Shown piece after piece: positions 8,813 to 17,164 of a stretch of 39,824 bases of DNA; within the stretch, counting starts at the first letter, position 1, and each line of letters begins with the position of its first letter. The notes under the pieces are model-generated. The model ran no database searches and was not told the origin of the DNA. It worked only from the letters and a program-made list of their open reading frames with translations. This stretch comes from an uncultured Nitrospira sp. (GTDB lineage: Bacteria > Nitrospirota > Nitrospiria > Nitrospirales > Nitrospiraceae): assembly GCA_902500745.1 (NCBI GenBank), contig CABVRS010000006.1, forward strand, positions 12,668 through 52,491, read 5' to 3'. A program made the translations under genes and the position numbers.

Positions 8813-9280
8813 TCATTGTCCCACGACGATGTTCCCTCCCATGTCTTCATCGGCACGATGCAAGGGACAGTAGAATCGATACGTCACCACCTCGCCATCG
8901 GCAGCCATCGCATCGCTCACCATCCGATTCTTGTCGATTACGATCTGCTCGGTCTCCTCTGGCGCAATGGTAATCCGAACCGGCCTGGTGGTCTGTACGC
9001 CGCTCTCCTCGACAGACTCAAACAACCCCGGAGCTTCAAACACATGGGTCCGTGTGGTTGGATTGTCAAACCGAAAGATCAACGGCTCCGTGAAATCCGT
9101 GCGTCGGTGAATGACGATTTCTCTGGGAAGCCACACCGCCTGCTGGTCTTCGATATCACGAGCCACAAATGCAATCTCCTTGGCCCATCCGCCTGACGGC
9201 ACAGCAATCACTCCTCCGACAAGCACACACCCAATCCCTACACTCTTGGCATGAGCAGAGAGCCGCCTGAATCCCTTCAT
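8813..9280 (-). CDS. exported cupredoxin-like protein with complete type-1 copper ligands
   Basis: The 155-residue protein has a Sec-type signal ending near GGWAKE. A single cupredoxin domain follows. Candidate ligands are His79 (TRTHVFEAP), Cys138 and His141 (FYCPLH) and Met147 (DEDMGG), a full type-1 copper set. It is probably a periplasmic electron carrier or copper-binding protein. It lies 200 bp downstream of another cupredoxin gene and a tetraheme cytochrome on the same strand, which fits a periplasmic redox unit. Similarity to the other two cupredoxins in the window is limited to the fold. Confidence 0.78.
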   Translation of the reverse strand: MKGFRRLSAHAKSVGIGCVLVGGVIAVPSGGWAKEIAFVARDIEDQQAVWLPREIVIHRRTDFTEPLIFRFDNPTTRTHVFEAPGLFESVEESGVQTTRPVRITIAPEETEQIVIDKNRMVSDAMAADGEVVTYRFYCPLHRADEDMGGNIVVGQ

Positions 9281-9481
9281 GTGTTGGGTCCCTTGGTTAC
9301 TAGATATCCGGCCGGCCGTTCACCATCATGTCACCATCTCAGAAACAGGACTGCCAGTCCTAGCCGAGTTGTAGTATGACCTGTCACTGGCCAGGACTGG
9401 AATCCTCACCATCCCGTCCTCTCCCCGGAAGAATGCACACGGACTTGCCCGCATGGACAGGAGACCGTCTTAAACTGTGGC

Positions 9482-9976
9482 TCAGCCACCCCCGATATCC
9501 CCACGCGTTTCAATCACAAACAGCTCGCCTTTCACCTCGGGATGGATATCACACCACAAGGCGTGCCGAATACTTTCAGCACCACCGGTGACTGGATCGA
9601 AGTTCGAGGGAGCCGTCGAGAAGCGAAGTGTCATCGTCTTTCCCGCATCGACATGGAACGATTTGAACTGTTTCCCCCGTACCTCAATCCCTCCCTCCAC
9701 CTTCACGGGAATGTTTTTGAACAACGTTGATGCAAGCCCGTGCGTCACGGCATCCTGGTTTCTCACAACGATGATCGTCTCTTGCGACGGCATCGTGAAT
9801 CCAGCGGTCTCATAGCCGTGCTGACGGTCCTTGATGGTGATCTCCACCTTGGAGGGCGGTGCTCCCATCCCCGCAGCCTGTGCATAGACGCTATCATGGC
9901 TCCCGGCCAATACCGTCCACGCAGTGACGGCAAACCACACGGCTGACTTCACTGCCCCATCTCGACGCACCCTCAT
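9482..9976 (-). CDS. exported cupredoxin-like protein, copy 1
   Basis: The 164-residue protein has a signal peptide ending near VYAQA and then a cupredoxin fold starting PPSKVEITIKDRQHGY. His79 (AVTHGLAS), Cys142 and His145 (LWCDIHPEVKGE) are candidate copper ligands. The position where plastocyanin-like proteins carry the axial methionine is glycine here, so the site would be three-coordinate or use another residue. GGAGGCAGATT precedes the ATG. It follows the tetraheme cytochrome gene by 45 nt and is probably cotranscribed. A close paralogue is encoded at 31295-31786. Confidence 0.8.
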   Translation of the reverse strand: MRVRRDGAVKSAVWFAVTAWTVLAGSHDSVYAQAAGMGAPPSKVEITIKDRQHGYETAGFTMPSQETIIVVRNQDAVTHGLASTLFKNIPVKVEGGIEVRGKQFKSFHVDAGKTMTLRFSTAPSNFDPVTGGAESIRHALWCDIHPEVKGELFVIETRGDIGGG

Positions 9977-10021
9977 AATCTGCCTCCTTTTTTGATATTG
10001 ATACCGGCACCCTCCTCACTA

Positions 10022-11434
10022 TTACTTTGCCAAACTCCTGATGTAGTGGATCAGCTGCCACACCTGTTCGTCCGGCAATGACGCAAAGGACATCATCCCG
10101 GTCCCCTGAGACCCATTTTTGATGATCCAAAACAGCTGGCCGTCCGGAATCTCGTGCATCATGGCGCCACAGGTAAAATTTCGTGGTGGCGGCACTAACG
10201 CCGCACCCATCAATCCCTTCCCATCACCTTGCTCGCCATGACACATCGCGCAAGCCGCCGGCTGCGCCGTTTTCAGAAACAACTCTTTTCCCGCCCGGAT
10301 CGTACTCGCGGACGATGGGAGCGGACTCGTTTTGGCTAGGAAGTCTTCCGGCGCCTTGGCCGTCTTGCGTGGCTGCGTACAGGCCGTGCCTTGAGCACCA
10401 CCACTCGCAGCGGCAACATCCGGTACTCCCTTGAATGTCACTTTCAAATACGCGATCACATCCGCCACGCCCTGTTGACCAATCGTCAAATTCCAATAAG
10501 GCATGTTCGGTGATTTGCCGACGGCTGGCCCTCCATGGTTGATGACATTGTAGAGATATTCCATCGGCAGTTTGTCGAACGGCATGTTGGCGTGGATGGC
10601 GGGCTTGGGTTCCAATCCTGATGCAGCAGGGCCGTCGCCCTTGCCTGTCAAGCCATGACACTGGGCACAGTATTCCCTATACAACACTTTGCCGCGCCCA
10701 ACGTCGACCTTGCTGAACTCAGGGCTGGTCCACGGCTCATAATACTGAAAGTCTGGTACCCCTTGGACCATCAGATAGCCGATCACCGCCCGCAACTGCG
10801 GATCAGTCGCATCGGCTAGAAATTCCCCGTTGTGCACCGTGAAGTCTTGCGGGTTCTGACCGAAACGATACACCCAGTCGGGGTTGTACCGCTGGCCGGC
10901 ATTCTGCAGCGCCACGCTCTGTGGCCCTCCAATCAATTTGCCGTTCTCTTCGATCGTGTGGCAGCCGAGACAGGCATGGGCTTTATAGGCGGCCGCACCA
11001 AATTTCACCTCGAATTTCGTCACCTTGGACAGGTCAAAAGCCCCAACCGTCACACGTGGGTCTTTCTTGTGTTCCGCGAAGTAATCGGCAAGGGCGTTCG
11101 CCTCCGGCTCCGTGACGATCGGGTGCTGAGTCGGAAAGTTCGTCAGATCCCACAGATACCCCTTGGCATAGAGCGGAGGTTCCTTCCCCGTCAGCCAACG
11201 AATGAGCCAGGGGCGTTGATATTTGCTGCCGGCCCACATCAAGTCAGGCGCGTGCAGTTTAAAACGCGATTCCGCGGTACCCTCAAATCGGTGACAGTGC
11301 ACGCAGGTCTGTTGGATCAACTCTGTTGCGCGAACGTGGTCGCCGGCAAAGAGAAGGTCTGGTGAAGACATCATCCCCACCAGCGCGAGCACCAGACCTC
11401 CGCTCATTACTCCCTTTGGCAGATTCATGATCAT
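10022..11434 (-). CDS. exported tetraheme cytochrome c
   Basis: The 470-residue protein has an N-terminal signal (ending about FAGDH) and four heme motifs: CVHCH at 44-48, CLGCH at 155-159, CAQCH at 256-260 and CAMCH at 395-399. The layout suggests four fused monoheme cytochrome c modules. The last two carry the usual G-x-G-K-G-D-G segment after the heme site, and methionines such as NMPYW and GTGMMSF may be axial ligands. It is a periplasmic electron-transfer protein, cotranscribed with the cupredoxin at 9482. GGAGG lies six nucleotides before the first ATG; a second ATG two codons on is possible. The physiological partner is unknown. Confidence 0.9.
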   Translation of the reverse strand: MIMNLPKGVMSGGLVLALVGMMSSPDLLFAGDHVRATELIQQTCVHCHRFEGTAESRFKLHAPDLMWAGSKYQRPWLIRWLTGKEPPLYAKGYLWDLTNFPTQHPIVTEPEANALADYFAEHKKDPRVTVGAFDLSKVTKFEVKFGAAAYKAHACLGCHTIEENGKLIGGPQSVALQNAGQRYNPDWVYRFGQNPQDFTVHNGEFLADATDPQLRAVIGYLMVQGVPDFQYYEPWTSPEFSKVDVGRGKVLYREYCAQCHGLTGKGDGPAASGLEPKPAIHANMPFDKLPMEYLYNVINHGGPAVGKSPNMPYWNLTIGQQGVADVIAYLKVTFKGVPDVAAASGGAQGTACTQPRKTAKAPEDFLAKTSPLPSSASTIRAGKELFLKTAQPAACAMCHGEQGDGKGLMGAALVPPPRNFTCGAMMHEIPDGQLFWIIKNGSQGTGMMSFASLPDEQVWQLIHYIRSLAK

Positions 11435-11872
11435 CCCCTTCCTCCGTGGTGAACCCCATCACGGGCATCTCACTGTCACCATGCCTGCATGTCCGCCCTA
11501 TCGGGATCGTTACGTTCGATACCCAAGCAAGCATCGGTCCATATCCGTGAAGCTCCCGACTCATTTGCTACCGTTGTGAGACCACGCAATGAAAAAGGAT
11601 TCGTGAATCGATCCGCTATTGATCGATTTTTCTCTCTGCTTCTTTTTGCCACAGGTTGCAGCCGTGCCATGTAGCAGAGTTCCCCAATCCCGCTGCCTTC
11701 CTTGCCTGTACTTCTGCTAACCCCTGGAGATATCTCTCTTACACCTCTATGGAGAGTGAACCGGTTCTGGTGTCGACCTTGCTAATTCATCCACCAGGAA
11801 TTCGCATTCCTGGCACAGAGATCGATCAGCGAGTAGCCGCGCACCTGCGGATAGGAGGAAGGGAGGGGTGTT
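11435..11872. other. divergent intergenic region
   Basis: This region separates the minus-strand tetraheme cytochrome gene from the plus-strand dodecin gene and must contain both promoters. A low-GC hairpin, ATCGATC-N7-GATCGAT followed by five T, lies at 11607-11631. It looks like a weak plus-strand intrinsic terminator with no visible gene in front of it. I see no supported ORF. Confidence 0.4.
11607..11631 (+). terminator. hairpin with T-run
   Basis: A perfect 7-bp inverted repeat (ATCGATC / GATCGAT) around a 7-nt loop runs directly into TTTTT. The stem is AT-rich and no plus-strand gene precedes it, so its role is unclear. Confidence 0.25.
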
Positions 11873-12073
11873 ATGTCCGTCGCCAAAATCATCGAGCTGA
11901 GCGCTGAATCACCGACGAGCTTTGAAGATGCCATCGTCCAAGGAATCACCAAAGCATCCAAGACGGTCCACAACATCAAGTCGGCGTGGGTGAAAGAGCA
12001 ACACGTCGTGATTGAGAATGCCAAGGTGGCCTTGTTTCGTGTAGATCTGAAGGTGACATTTGTCTTAGATTGA
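11873..12073 (+). CDS. dodecin family protein
   Basis: The 66-residue protein is a full-length dodecin: MSVAKIIELSAESPTSFEDA, then VQGITKASKTVHNIKSAWV and a last strand ending VTFVLD. Dodecins are cytoplasmic dodecamers that store or buffer flavins, in some cases coenzyme A. The SxxSFEDAI and W36-type aromatic (SAWV) that stacks on flavin are present. AGGAGGAAGGGAGG precedes the start. It is a single-gene unit transcribed away from the tetraheme cytochrome gene. Confidence 0.93.
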   Translation: MSVAKIIELSAESPTSFEDAIVQGITKASKTVHNIKSAWVKEQHVVIENAKVALFRVDLKVTFVLD

Positions 12074-12424
12074 CGAGACAGAGGGATCGTACGCGGAAGC
12101 GAGGACGGAGTTGCAGTCTGAGAAAACGACGATCCCGATGGATGGTCGCCTATTTTAACAGGATGTCTGGTGGTCAGCCTGCGACATCATCCACTGGATT
12201 AGTTTGGTCAGTAACTAACAAGCCAGTTTCAGAAGATCATCCGTGAAGCTTCCTCATGAGGCGCCCGTCAAGAAGTTGCGCGAGCGAACGGCGATCGACG
12301 AACCCAAACCAAAATCATAACGAGGGGCAGAGACATCCTCTTACCCAACGACCGGATCTCCCTCAAGTACTAGAGCGCGCTTATTCTCTTCACACCAGCG
12401 ATGACTGCTGGCCGCATGGTCACC
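12074..12424. other. intergenic region between convergent genes
   Basis: Dodecin (plus) and the SPFH gene (minus) converge here. I see no gene with a ribosome binding site and no strong terminator hairpin. A 25-codon GTG frame at 12243-12320 was considered and not accepted. Confidence 0.4.
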
Positions 12425-13282
12425 CTATTTTGATGGATCACCGCCAGGGTTGACGATCAGTGGAACATTCAGCTTGTCTGGCACGATAATCGTTTTGGCA
12501 TTGGGGCTATCGTAGAGCTTGTACTTCAAATAGTCCGGCGTCAGCGTCTTGGTAATGGTTTCCTGGGCCTGCGCCTGTCCCATCGCGCGGATCCTCATGC
12601 TGTCGGCCTCACCCTCCGCACGAATTTTCAAGGAATCCCCCTCACCCTTGGCTTGAATCCTGGCAATCTCAGCGTTGCGCTGAGCAATGACCACTTCGAA
12701 GTCCTTCTGCTCCTTCTCCTGCTCCTTGGCTTGCTTCTGTTCGATGGCCCGCAAGACCATCTGGGAGAATTCCATTTCGGAAAGGGCCACGTTGTAGACA
12801 TCCAAATGGCGACCTTTCAGTGTTTCGACGACGACGGCTTCGATCTTATTGCCGATTTCGCTGCTACGCTCCGGAAGCGTCACCATCGAGTAGTTGGCGA
12901 CGACTCCGCGCACAGCCGACAAGAGTTGAGGATGCACGAGTTGCTTGTACCACTCAGGCCCGACCTCCTGGGCCAGAAAGTAGATTTCATCGGGGACTGG
13001 GCGCATCGTGATCGTGGCATAGACGGTGACCGGCAGATCATCCGCAGTCAGCGCATCCACCTTTTCTCGAAAGCTTTTCCATCGCGTGTCGTAGACCAAG
13101 ACGTCATTCCACGGCGCCCGCCAGTAGATTCCTTCCTTGAGCGGTTCCTTCGCTAATCCGCTGGTCAGGGGAGACCACCTCAACCCTCGACTTCCCGGAT
13201 GAACAGTACTACTGCAACTCTGAAGGGTCATCAGCAGCGGGATCAGCATAAGCAGGAGCCGAACGATCGAAGACTGTTTCAT
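12425..13282 (-). CDS. SPFH/prohibitin-family lipoprotein
   Basis: The frame is open to 13333, but the ATG at 13282 (MKQSSIVRLLLMLIPL) has GAGGAGGGATCT upstream and gives a clean lipoprotein signal with lipobox LQSC. The 285-residue product has a band-7/SPFH domain (LKEGIYWRAPWNDVLVYDTR onwards). A long charged helical segment follows (EQKQAKEQEKEQKDFEVVIA and the AEIARIQAKGEGDSLKIRA repeats) typical of prohibitin-like oligomerisation. Such proteins form membrane-bound rings that organise membranes or control proteases. Here it would be lipid-anchored facing the periplasm. It follows another lipoprotein gene by 47 nt. Confidence 0.85.
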   Translation of the reverse strand: MKQSSIVRLLLMLIPLLMTLQSCSSTVHPGSRGLRWSPLTSGLAKEPLKEGIYWRAPWNDVLVYDTRWKSFREKVDALTADDLPVTVYATITMRPVPDEIYFLAQEVGPEWYKQLVHPQLLSAVRGVVANYSMVTLPERSSEIGNKIEAVVVETLKGRHLDVYNVALSEMEFSQMVLRAIEQKQAKEQEKEQKDFEVVIAQRNAEIARIQAKGEGDSLKIRAEGEADSMRIRAMGQAQAQETITKTLTPDYLKYKLYDSPNAKTIIVPDKLNVPLIVNPGGDPSK

Positions 13283-13329
13283 AGATCCCTCCTCATTCTT
13301 GTTGTATGCGTTCCAGCCGATTTTACCAT

Positions 13330-13734
13330 TCACCGAACAGCCGCAGGTGCTCGCTTGTTCCGATTAACCGCCTCATGTGCTTGCGCCACTCGCTCTAATT
13401 CCTGTGCGGTCTGCTCATAGTAGTGCGCCAATGACTTGGCACCGGAAACCAAGTCGGCCTCTGGTCCAAAGAGCGCTTCATAACGCACAGCAGCCGTCGC
13501 TTGCGCGTCGGCCTTCTCGCGCATTGCAAGGGCTTGATTGCGATAGTAGTTGGCGATCTCCGTCTGATTGTGTGACGGGTCAAAAGAATCCAGGTCGATC
13601 GATTCAGTGGAGGCGCATCCGGTGAATACCCCTACGATGAGACAGCATAGTAGGAGACTTCTGCGACTCAAGGTAATCGCCTGATCGCCATGCCCCTTTC
13701 TCTTTTCACATCTACGGCTGGACAGGTCGATCAT
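13330..13734 (-). CDS. small lipoprotein with helical C-terminal domain
   Basis: The frame encodes up to 134 residues with a hydrophobic segment SLLLCCLIVGVF and lipobox FTGC. The mature part is helical and rich in Ala, Glu and Tyr (IANYYRNQALAMREKADAQ, then SLAHYYEQTAQELERVAQAH). The extra 25 residues before the signal are unusual and the ATG at 13734 lacks a Shine-Dalgarno, so a later start (a TTG just before SRRSLLL) is possible. It probably forms an operon with the SPFH lipoprotein downstream. Family not recognised with confidence. Confidence 0.7.
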   Translation of the reverse strand: MIDLSSRRCEKRKGHGDQAITLSRRSLLLCCLIVGVFTGCASTESIDLDSFDPSHNQTEIANYYRNQALAMREKADAQATAAVRYEALFGPEADLVSGAKSLAHYYEQTAQELERVAQAHEAVNRNKRAPAAVR

Positions 13735-14054
13735 CAGTGTCAGACGTTTCCAGACTGAAACTGTAAGCTGAGGGTCTGCGAGTATTGTACTACGCGGAAT
13801 TCTCCTAACAAGTAGGTATGAGAGGCTGCTATTAGCAACACGAAGGGCGTCTGTTCCCTTAGTTGATGACCGGGGGCCGTTTCTGATCGATGATCAACAT
13901 GAGTCGGTGATGTTTCAACGGTCGCTCGGGGTCTCGCGCTCCTCCGGATCAATCCAGGGGATGATGTTCTTTCGCTTTTCATGGTTGGTCATGCCAGCTG
14001 CTCCGCGTCTTGAACTAAACCGTGAGAAGGACGATAGTTCAGTATTGCCTTTGA
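13735..14054. other. intergenic stretch with one doubtful micro-ORF
   Basis: The only candidate is a minus-strand 25-codon frame at 13992-13915 beginning MTNHEKRKNIIPWIDPEE, with GGAG about 9 nt upstream. It is soluble and charged and lies 62 nt past the cytochrome c stop on the same strand. Without homologues it cannot be supported further. Nothing else is visible. Confidence 0.3.
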
Positions 14055-14417
14055 TCATCGAGCCAGCCGCCGGATATAGAGTAAGACATTCTGCTTGTCC
14101 TTTTCCGATAGCTCCCATTTCCAGGACCCCATCGCCGTACCCCGCTCACCTTCATGAATGGTCTGTGTCAGGTCGGCATCAGACTTTTTCTGGACGGCCT
14201 GGCTGGTGAGATCCACCGGTGGAGGCGTCACGTCAAAGGCCTTCCCTTTCCCCTCTGCTCCATGGCAAAAGCGACAATATTGCTCATAGAGCCGCTGACC
14301 TTCCTGTAAGTCGTAGTATTCGCGTAGCGCTTTCTCACTGCCCTTCTGCTCCGCTACGGCGTGCGAAACGATCACGTACGACAGCCAGAAAAAAAGAAAC
14401 AACACGATAGATCGCAT
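14055..14417 (-). CDS. exported monoheme cytochrome c
   Basis: The ATG at 14417 (MRSIVLFLFFWLSYVIV) begins a signal peptide; the frame upstream of it is open but has no signal character. The 120-residue product has one heme site, CRFCH, followed by GAEGKGKAFDVTPPPVDLTS, and a likely axial methionine in GTAMGSWKWELS. It ends in the usual cytochrome c helix (KQNVLLYIRRLA). It is a small periplasmic electron carrier. It lies downstream of hypE on the same strand, separated by about 245 bp. Confidence 0.88.
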   Translation of the reverse strand: MRSIVLFLFFWLSYVIVSHAVAEQKGSEKALREYYDLQEGQRLYEQYCRFCHGAEGKGKAFDVTPPPVDLTSQAVQKKSDADLTQTIHEGERGTAMGSWKWELSEKDKQNVLLYIRRLAR

Positions 14418-14662
14418 GGCATAGCCTCTCCCTTTCTGATCTTTCCAGGACAATAGCGGGCAACCATTGTGCCATCGCAACGAATCCCCGTTGGGTTGCG
14501 GTCAAATTTGAAGCTGTTGAATGTACTGGCCTTTGCCAAGTCTAGAATTCAGCCTAGGCTCGGAATCAGGAAAAACTCCACAGAAGGTGCGTTGAGCACT
14601 GTCGCGGAATGCGACATTTCGCTCGGTACGATTCAACAAAGACAAGAGATTCTGAAGGAGCG

Positions 14663-15715
14663 CTAGCAGATGCGTGGGAGTTGTTCGCCCGAGAGAAGAT
14701 CAAGCACACGGTGCGTACCAATGACAGTCCGTAAAATAACCATGGGAGGATCGCTGTCCGTCACAATACCGATGTGAGCCGATTGATTCCCCGCCTTATG
14801 TCGCCGCATCACGGCAAGCGCGGCCTCGGCCTGCGATGCCGGCACCATGGCGACGAAACGTCCTTCATTTGCCACATAGAGTGGATCAAGCCCTAAGAGC
14901 TCGCAGGCTCCTCGTACCGGCTCGTTCACAGGAATAGCCGTCTCGTCTACAGTCATGCCGACCTTTGCCGCAGCCGCCAGTTCATTCAGCACGCTGGCGA
15001 GCCCGCCACGGGTGAGATCGCGTAGGCAATGAAGTTCAATGCCGCTTTCAATTAGATCACTCACGATGTGATGCAACGGGGCCGTATCGCTTTCGACATG
15101 GCCGTCGAATGTCAGTCCTTCCCGCACGCTGAGCACCGCCACGCCATGGGATCCAAGATCGCCGCTCACAAGAATCGCATCACCAGGCTGGATCAGCGTC
15201 GGCAATACACGGACACCGGCTGGCACCACACCAACACCGGACGTATTGATGAAAATTCCGTCACCCTTGCCGCGATCCACAACTTTCGTGTCGCCCGTCA
15301 CTATCGGCACGCCCGCCGTTCGTGCGGCCTCGGCCATGGAGTTCACGACTCGCTGCAGCACCTCCAGGCTTAGTCCTTCCTCCAGAATGAACCCCGCGCT
15401 CAGATAGAGTGGCTTCGCACCACACATGGCTAGATCGTTGATCGTGCCGTTCACCGCCAAACTCCCGATGTCACCCCCAGGGAAAAACAGGGGACGCACC
15501 ACGTATGAATCGGTGGTGAAAGCGAGCGTGCCTTTCTCAACCGGCCAGGTTGCCCCGTCGTGCAGAGACTCCAGCATGGGATTATGAAAGGCCCGCACGA
15601 AGACGTGTTGAATCAACTCCTGCATGAGCCGACCACCACCGCCATGGGCGAGCTGCACCGTCTTTTTCCCTGAACTGGGTAAGGGGCAGGTTGGTTCAAA
15701 TGGCTTGTTGTTCAT
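14663..15715 (-). CDS. hypE: hydrogenase maturation protein HypE
   Basis: The 350-residue protein belongs to the PurM/AIR-synthase-like family and ends in the HypE hallmark PRIC, whose last cysteine is carbamoylated by HypF and dehydrated to a thiocyanate. This provides the cyanide ligands of the [NiFe] centre. The N-terminal glycine-rich motif [12 protein letters not shown] and the ATP-binding segments [20 protein letters not shown] and [17 protein letters not shown] are present. Length is normal. It is the last gene of the hyp run and follows hypD after 125 bp filled by a heptamer repeat. Confidence 0.96.
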   Translation of the reverse strand: MNNKPFEPTCPLPSSGKKTVQLAHGGGGRLMQELIQHVFVRAFHNPMLESLHDGATWPVEKGTLAFTTDSYVVRPLFFPGGDIGSLAVNGTINDLAMCGAKPLYLSAGFILEEGLSLEVLQRVVNSMAEAARTAGVPIVTGDTKVVDRGKGDGIFINTSGVGVVPAGVRVLPTLIQPGDAILVSGDLGSHGVAVLSVREGLTFDGHVESDTAPLHHIVSDLIESGIELHCLRDLTRGGLASVLNELAAAAKVGMTVDETAIPVNEPVRGACELLGLDPLYVANEGRFVAMVPASQAEAALAVMRRHKAGNQSAHIGIVTDSDPPMVILRTVIGTHRVLDLLSGEQLPRIC

Positions 15716-15720
15716 GATCG

Positions 15721-15860
15721 TATTTCGGTCTTGAGTTGCTAGTTTCGAGTTTCATGTTTCAAGTTGGAAGTTTCAGGCTGCGCAGAACCCAAGAACCTCA
15801 AACATGAAAAATAAAACTTGAAACTGTGGGCCGATACGTTTCACGCTTCACCCTTCACGT
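15721..15860. repeat. degenerate heptamer repeat array with dyad symmetry, copy 1
   Basis: Consecutive 7-base units of the type TTTCANG (TTTCGAG, TTTCATG, TTTCAAG) run on the left. Units of the complementary type (CATGAAA, CTTGAAA) follow on the right, then TTTCACG-CTTCACC-CTTCACG running into the end of hypD. The two halves can fold into a long imperfect hairpin. It fills the hypD-hypE gap. Copies 2 and 3 are at 23449-23563 and 28983-29092. Confidence 0.7.
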
Positions 15861-16950
15861 TCCGTCGGTACCGATAATACGCCGCACAAGCCCCTTCGCT
15901 CGACACCATCGGCGCGCCTAATGGTTGCTCCGGTGTGCAACGGGTCCCGAAGGCTGGACAGTCCATTGGCTTGAGCAAGCCCTGGAGAACCAGCCCACTC
16001 TGGCATTCTGGATCTTCAATGCCTACAGAGAGCTGAGAAAGGTTCCGCTGAAATTTCAGTTCGGCGTCGTAAGCGCTGTAGGCCGACTTGAGGCGCAGGC
16101 CGCTCGCTGGAATTTCTCCAATACCGCGCCACGCACGGGAAGCCGGTTCAAACACTTCGTCGACAATGGTCCTCGCTGGTCGGTTCCCCTCCCGGCTGAC
16201 CGAGCGCACGTACTGATTCTCGACCCTGACCCGTCCCTCTTCCAACTGACTGACCAACATGGCCACACCTTCGAGCACATCGAGGGGTTCAAACCCGGTC
16301 ACAACGATCGGGACTCGATACCGTTGAGCGATGGCCTCGTACTCCTCATAGCCCATCACGGTGCAGACATGTCCGGCCGCCAGGAAGCCTTGGATTCGGT
16401 TCTGAGGTGACGACAGGATCGCCTCCATTGCGGGAGGCACCAGTACATGGGCGATCAGCAGGCTGAAATTGGTGATCCCTGACTGCTTGGCCTGCGTGAC
16501 CGCCATGGCCCATGCCGGGGCGGTGGTCTCAAACCCCACGGCGAAACAAGCCACTTCGCGGTTGGGATGTTTGCGGACCAGTTCGAGCGCATCCAGCGGT
16601 GAGTAGATAATGCGGACATCTCCACCTGCCGCCTTCACGCTAAACAAATCACCACGTGAACCAGGCACACGCAGCATGTCGCCGAACGAGCAGAAGATCA
16701 CCCCCGGCAAGGATGCGAGGCAGACAGCCTCGTCAATCAGGGATACCGAAGTCACACAGACCGGACAGCCTGGTCCATGAACAAGCTCAAGGTCTTTCGG
16801 CAACAGGCTATCGAGACCGAACCGCACGATCGAGTGGGTCTGTCCCCCACAGACTTCCATGATCGTCCAAGGTTTGGTGACCGTCTGCTTGATCCGCTCC
16901 GCCAACGCCGCCGCCACAGCACGATCGCGAAACTCATCCACGTACTTCAT
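15841..16950 (-). CDS. hypD: hydrogenase maturation protein HypD
   Basis: The 369-residue protein has the HypD motifs in order: CGGQTHS (Cys34), [10 protein letters not shown] (Cys62, Cys65) and the C-terminal cysteine cluster around [17 protein letters not shown] and [12 protein letters not shown] that holds the [4Fe-4S] cluster. With HypC it forms the scaffold on which the Fe(CN)2CO unit is built. AGGGG lies eight nucleotides before the ATG. It is the first hyp gene after the accessory island. The other early-acting genes (hypC, hypF, hypA) lie beyond the island, so hypD and hypE may need their own promoter within about 16951-17160. Confidence 0.96.
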   Translation of the reverse strand: MKYVDEFRDRAVAAALAERIKQTVTKPWTIMEVCGGQTHSIVRFGLDSLLPKDLELVHGPGCPVCVTSVSLIDEAVCLASLPGVIFCSFGDMLRVPGSRGDLFSVKAAGGDVRIIYSPLDALELVRKHPNREVACFAVGFETTAPAWAMAVTQAKQSGITNFSLLIAHVLVPPAMEAILSSPQNRIQGFLAAGHVCTVMGYEEYEAIAQRYRVPIVVTGFEPLDVLEGVAMLVSQLEEGRVRVENQYVRSVSREGNRPARTIVDEVFEPASRAWRGIGEIPASGLRLKSAYSAYDAELKFQRNLSQLSVGIEDPECQSGLVLQGLLKPMDCPAFGTRCTPEQPLGAPMVSSEGACAAYYRYRRNVKGEA

Positions 16951-17164
16951 GACTGGGATCCCCTGCAGATCCGTTACCCAACGCCATTACTACGATCACC
17001 TTAAGATCAATTTTGTTCTTCCTGAATACTGACGATCTCCAATAAGTAGCGAAGTATTGATGGCCTCCTTGTGGATCGGTCGCTGCCCCAGCGTTCGAGG
17101 TTGCGAGCGGGCTTGCCGAAACCAAACAGAGCTAGAGGCACCGGTTAGAGCAGCGCGTTAGGTT
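16951..17164. other. junction between hypD and the accessory island
   Basis: No gene is visible. GTTAGGT at 17157-17163 (ACCTAAC on the minus strand) directly abuts the stop codon of the KAP NTPase gene. An imperfect CGCTGCTC / GGGGCAGCG pairing on the minus strand follows it. This is the left candidate boundary of the inserted segment. Confidence 0.35.

Noticed and set aside
12243..12320. GTG-initiated 25-codon frame ending TAIDEPKPKS
   Set aside because: Protein-like ending but no Shine-Dalgarno, isolated between convergent genes, no relative in the window.
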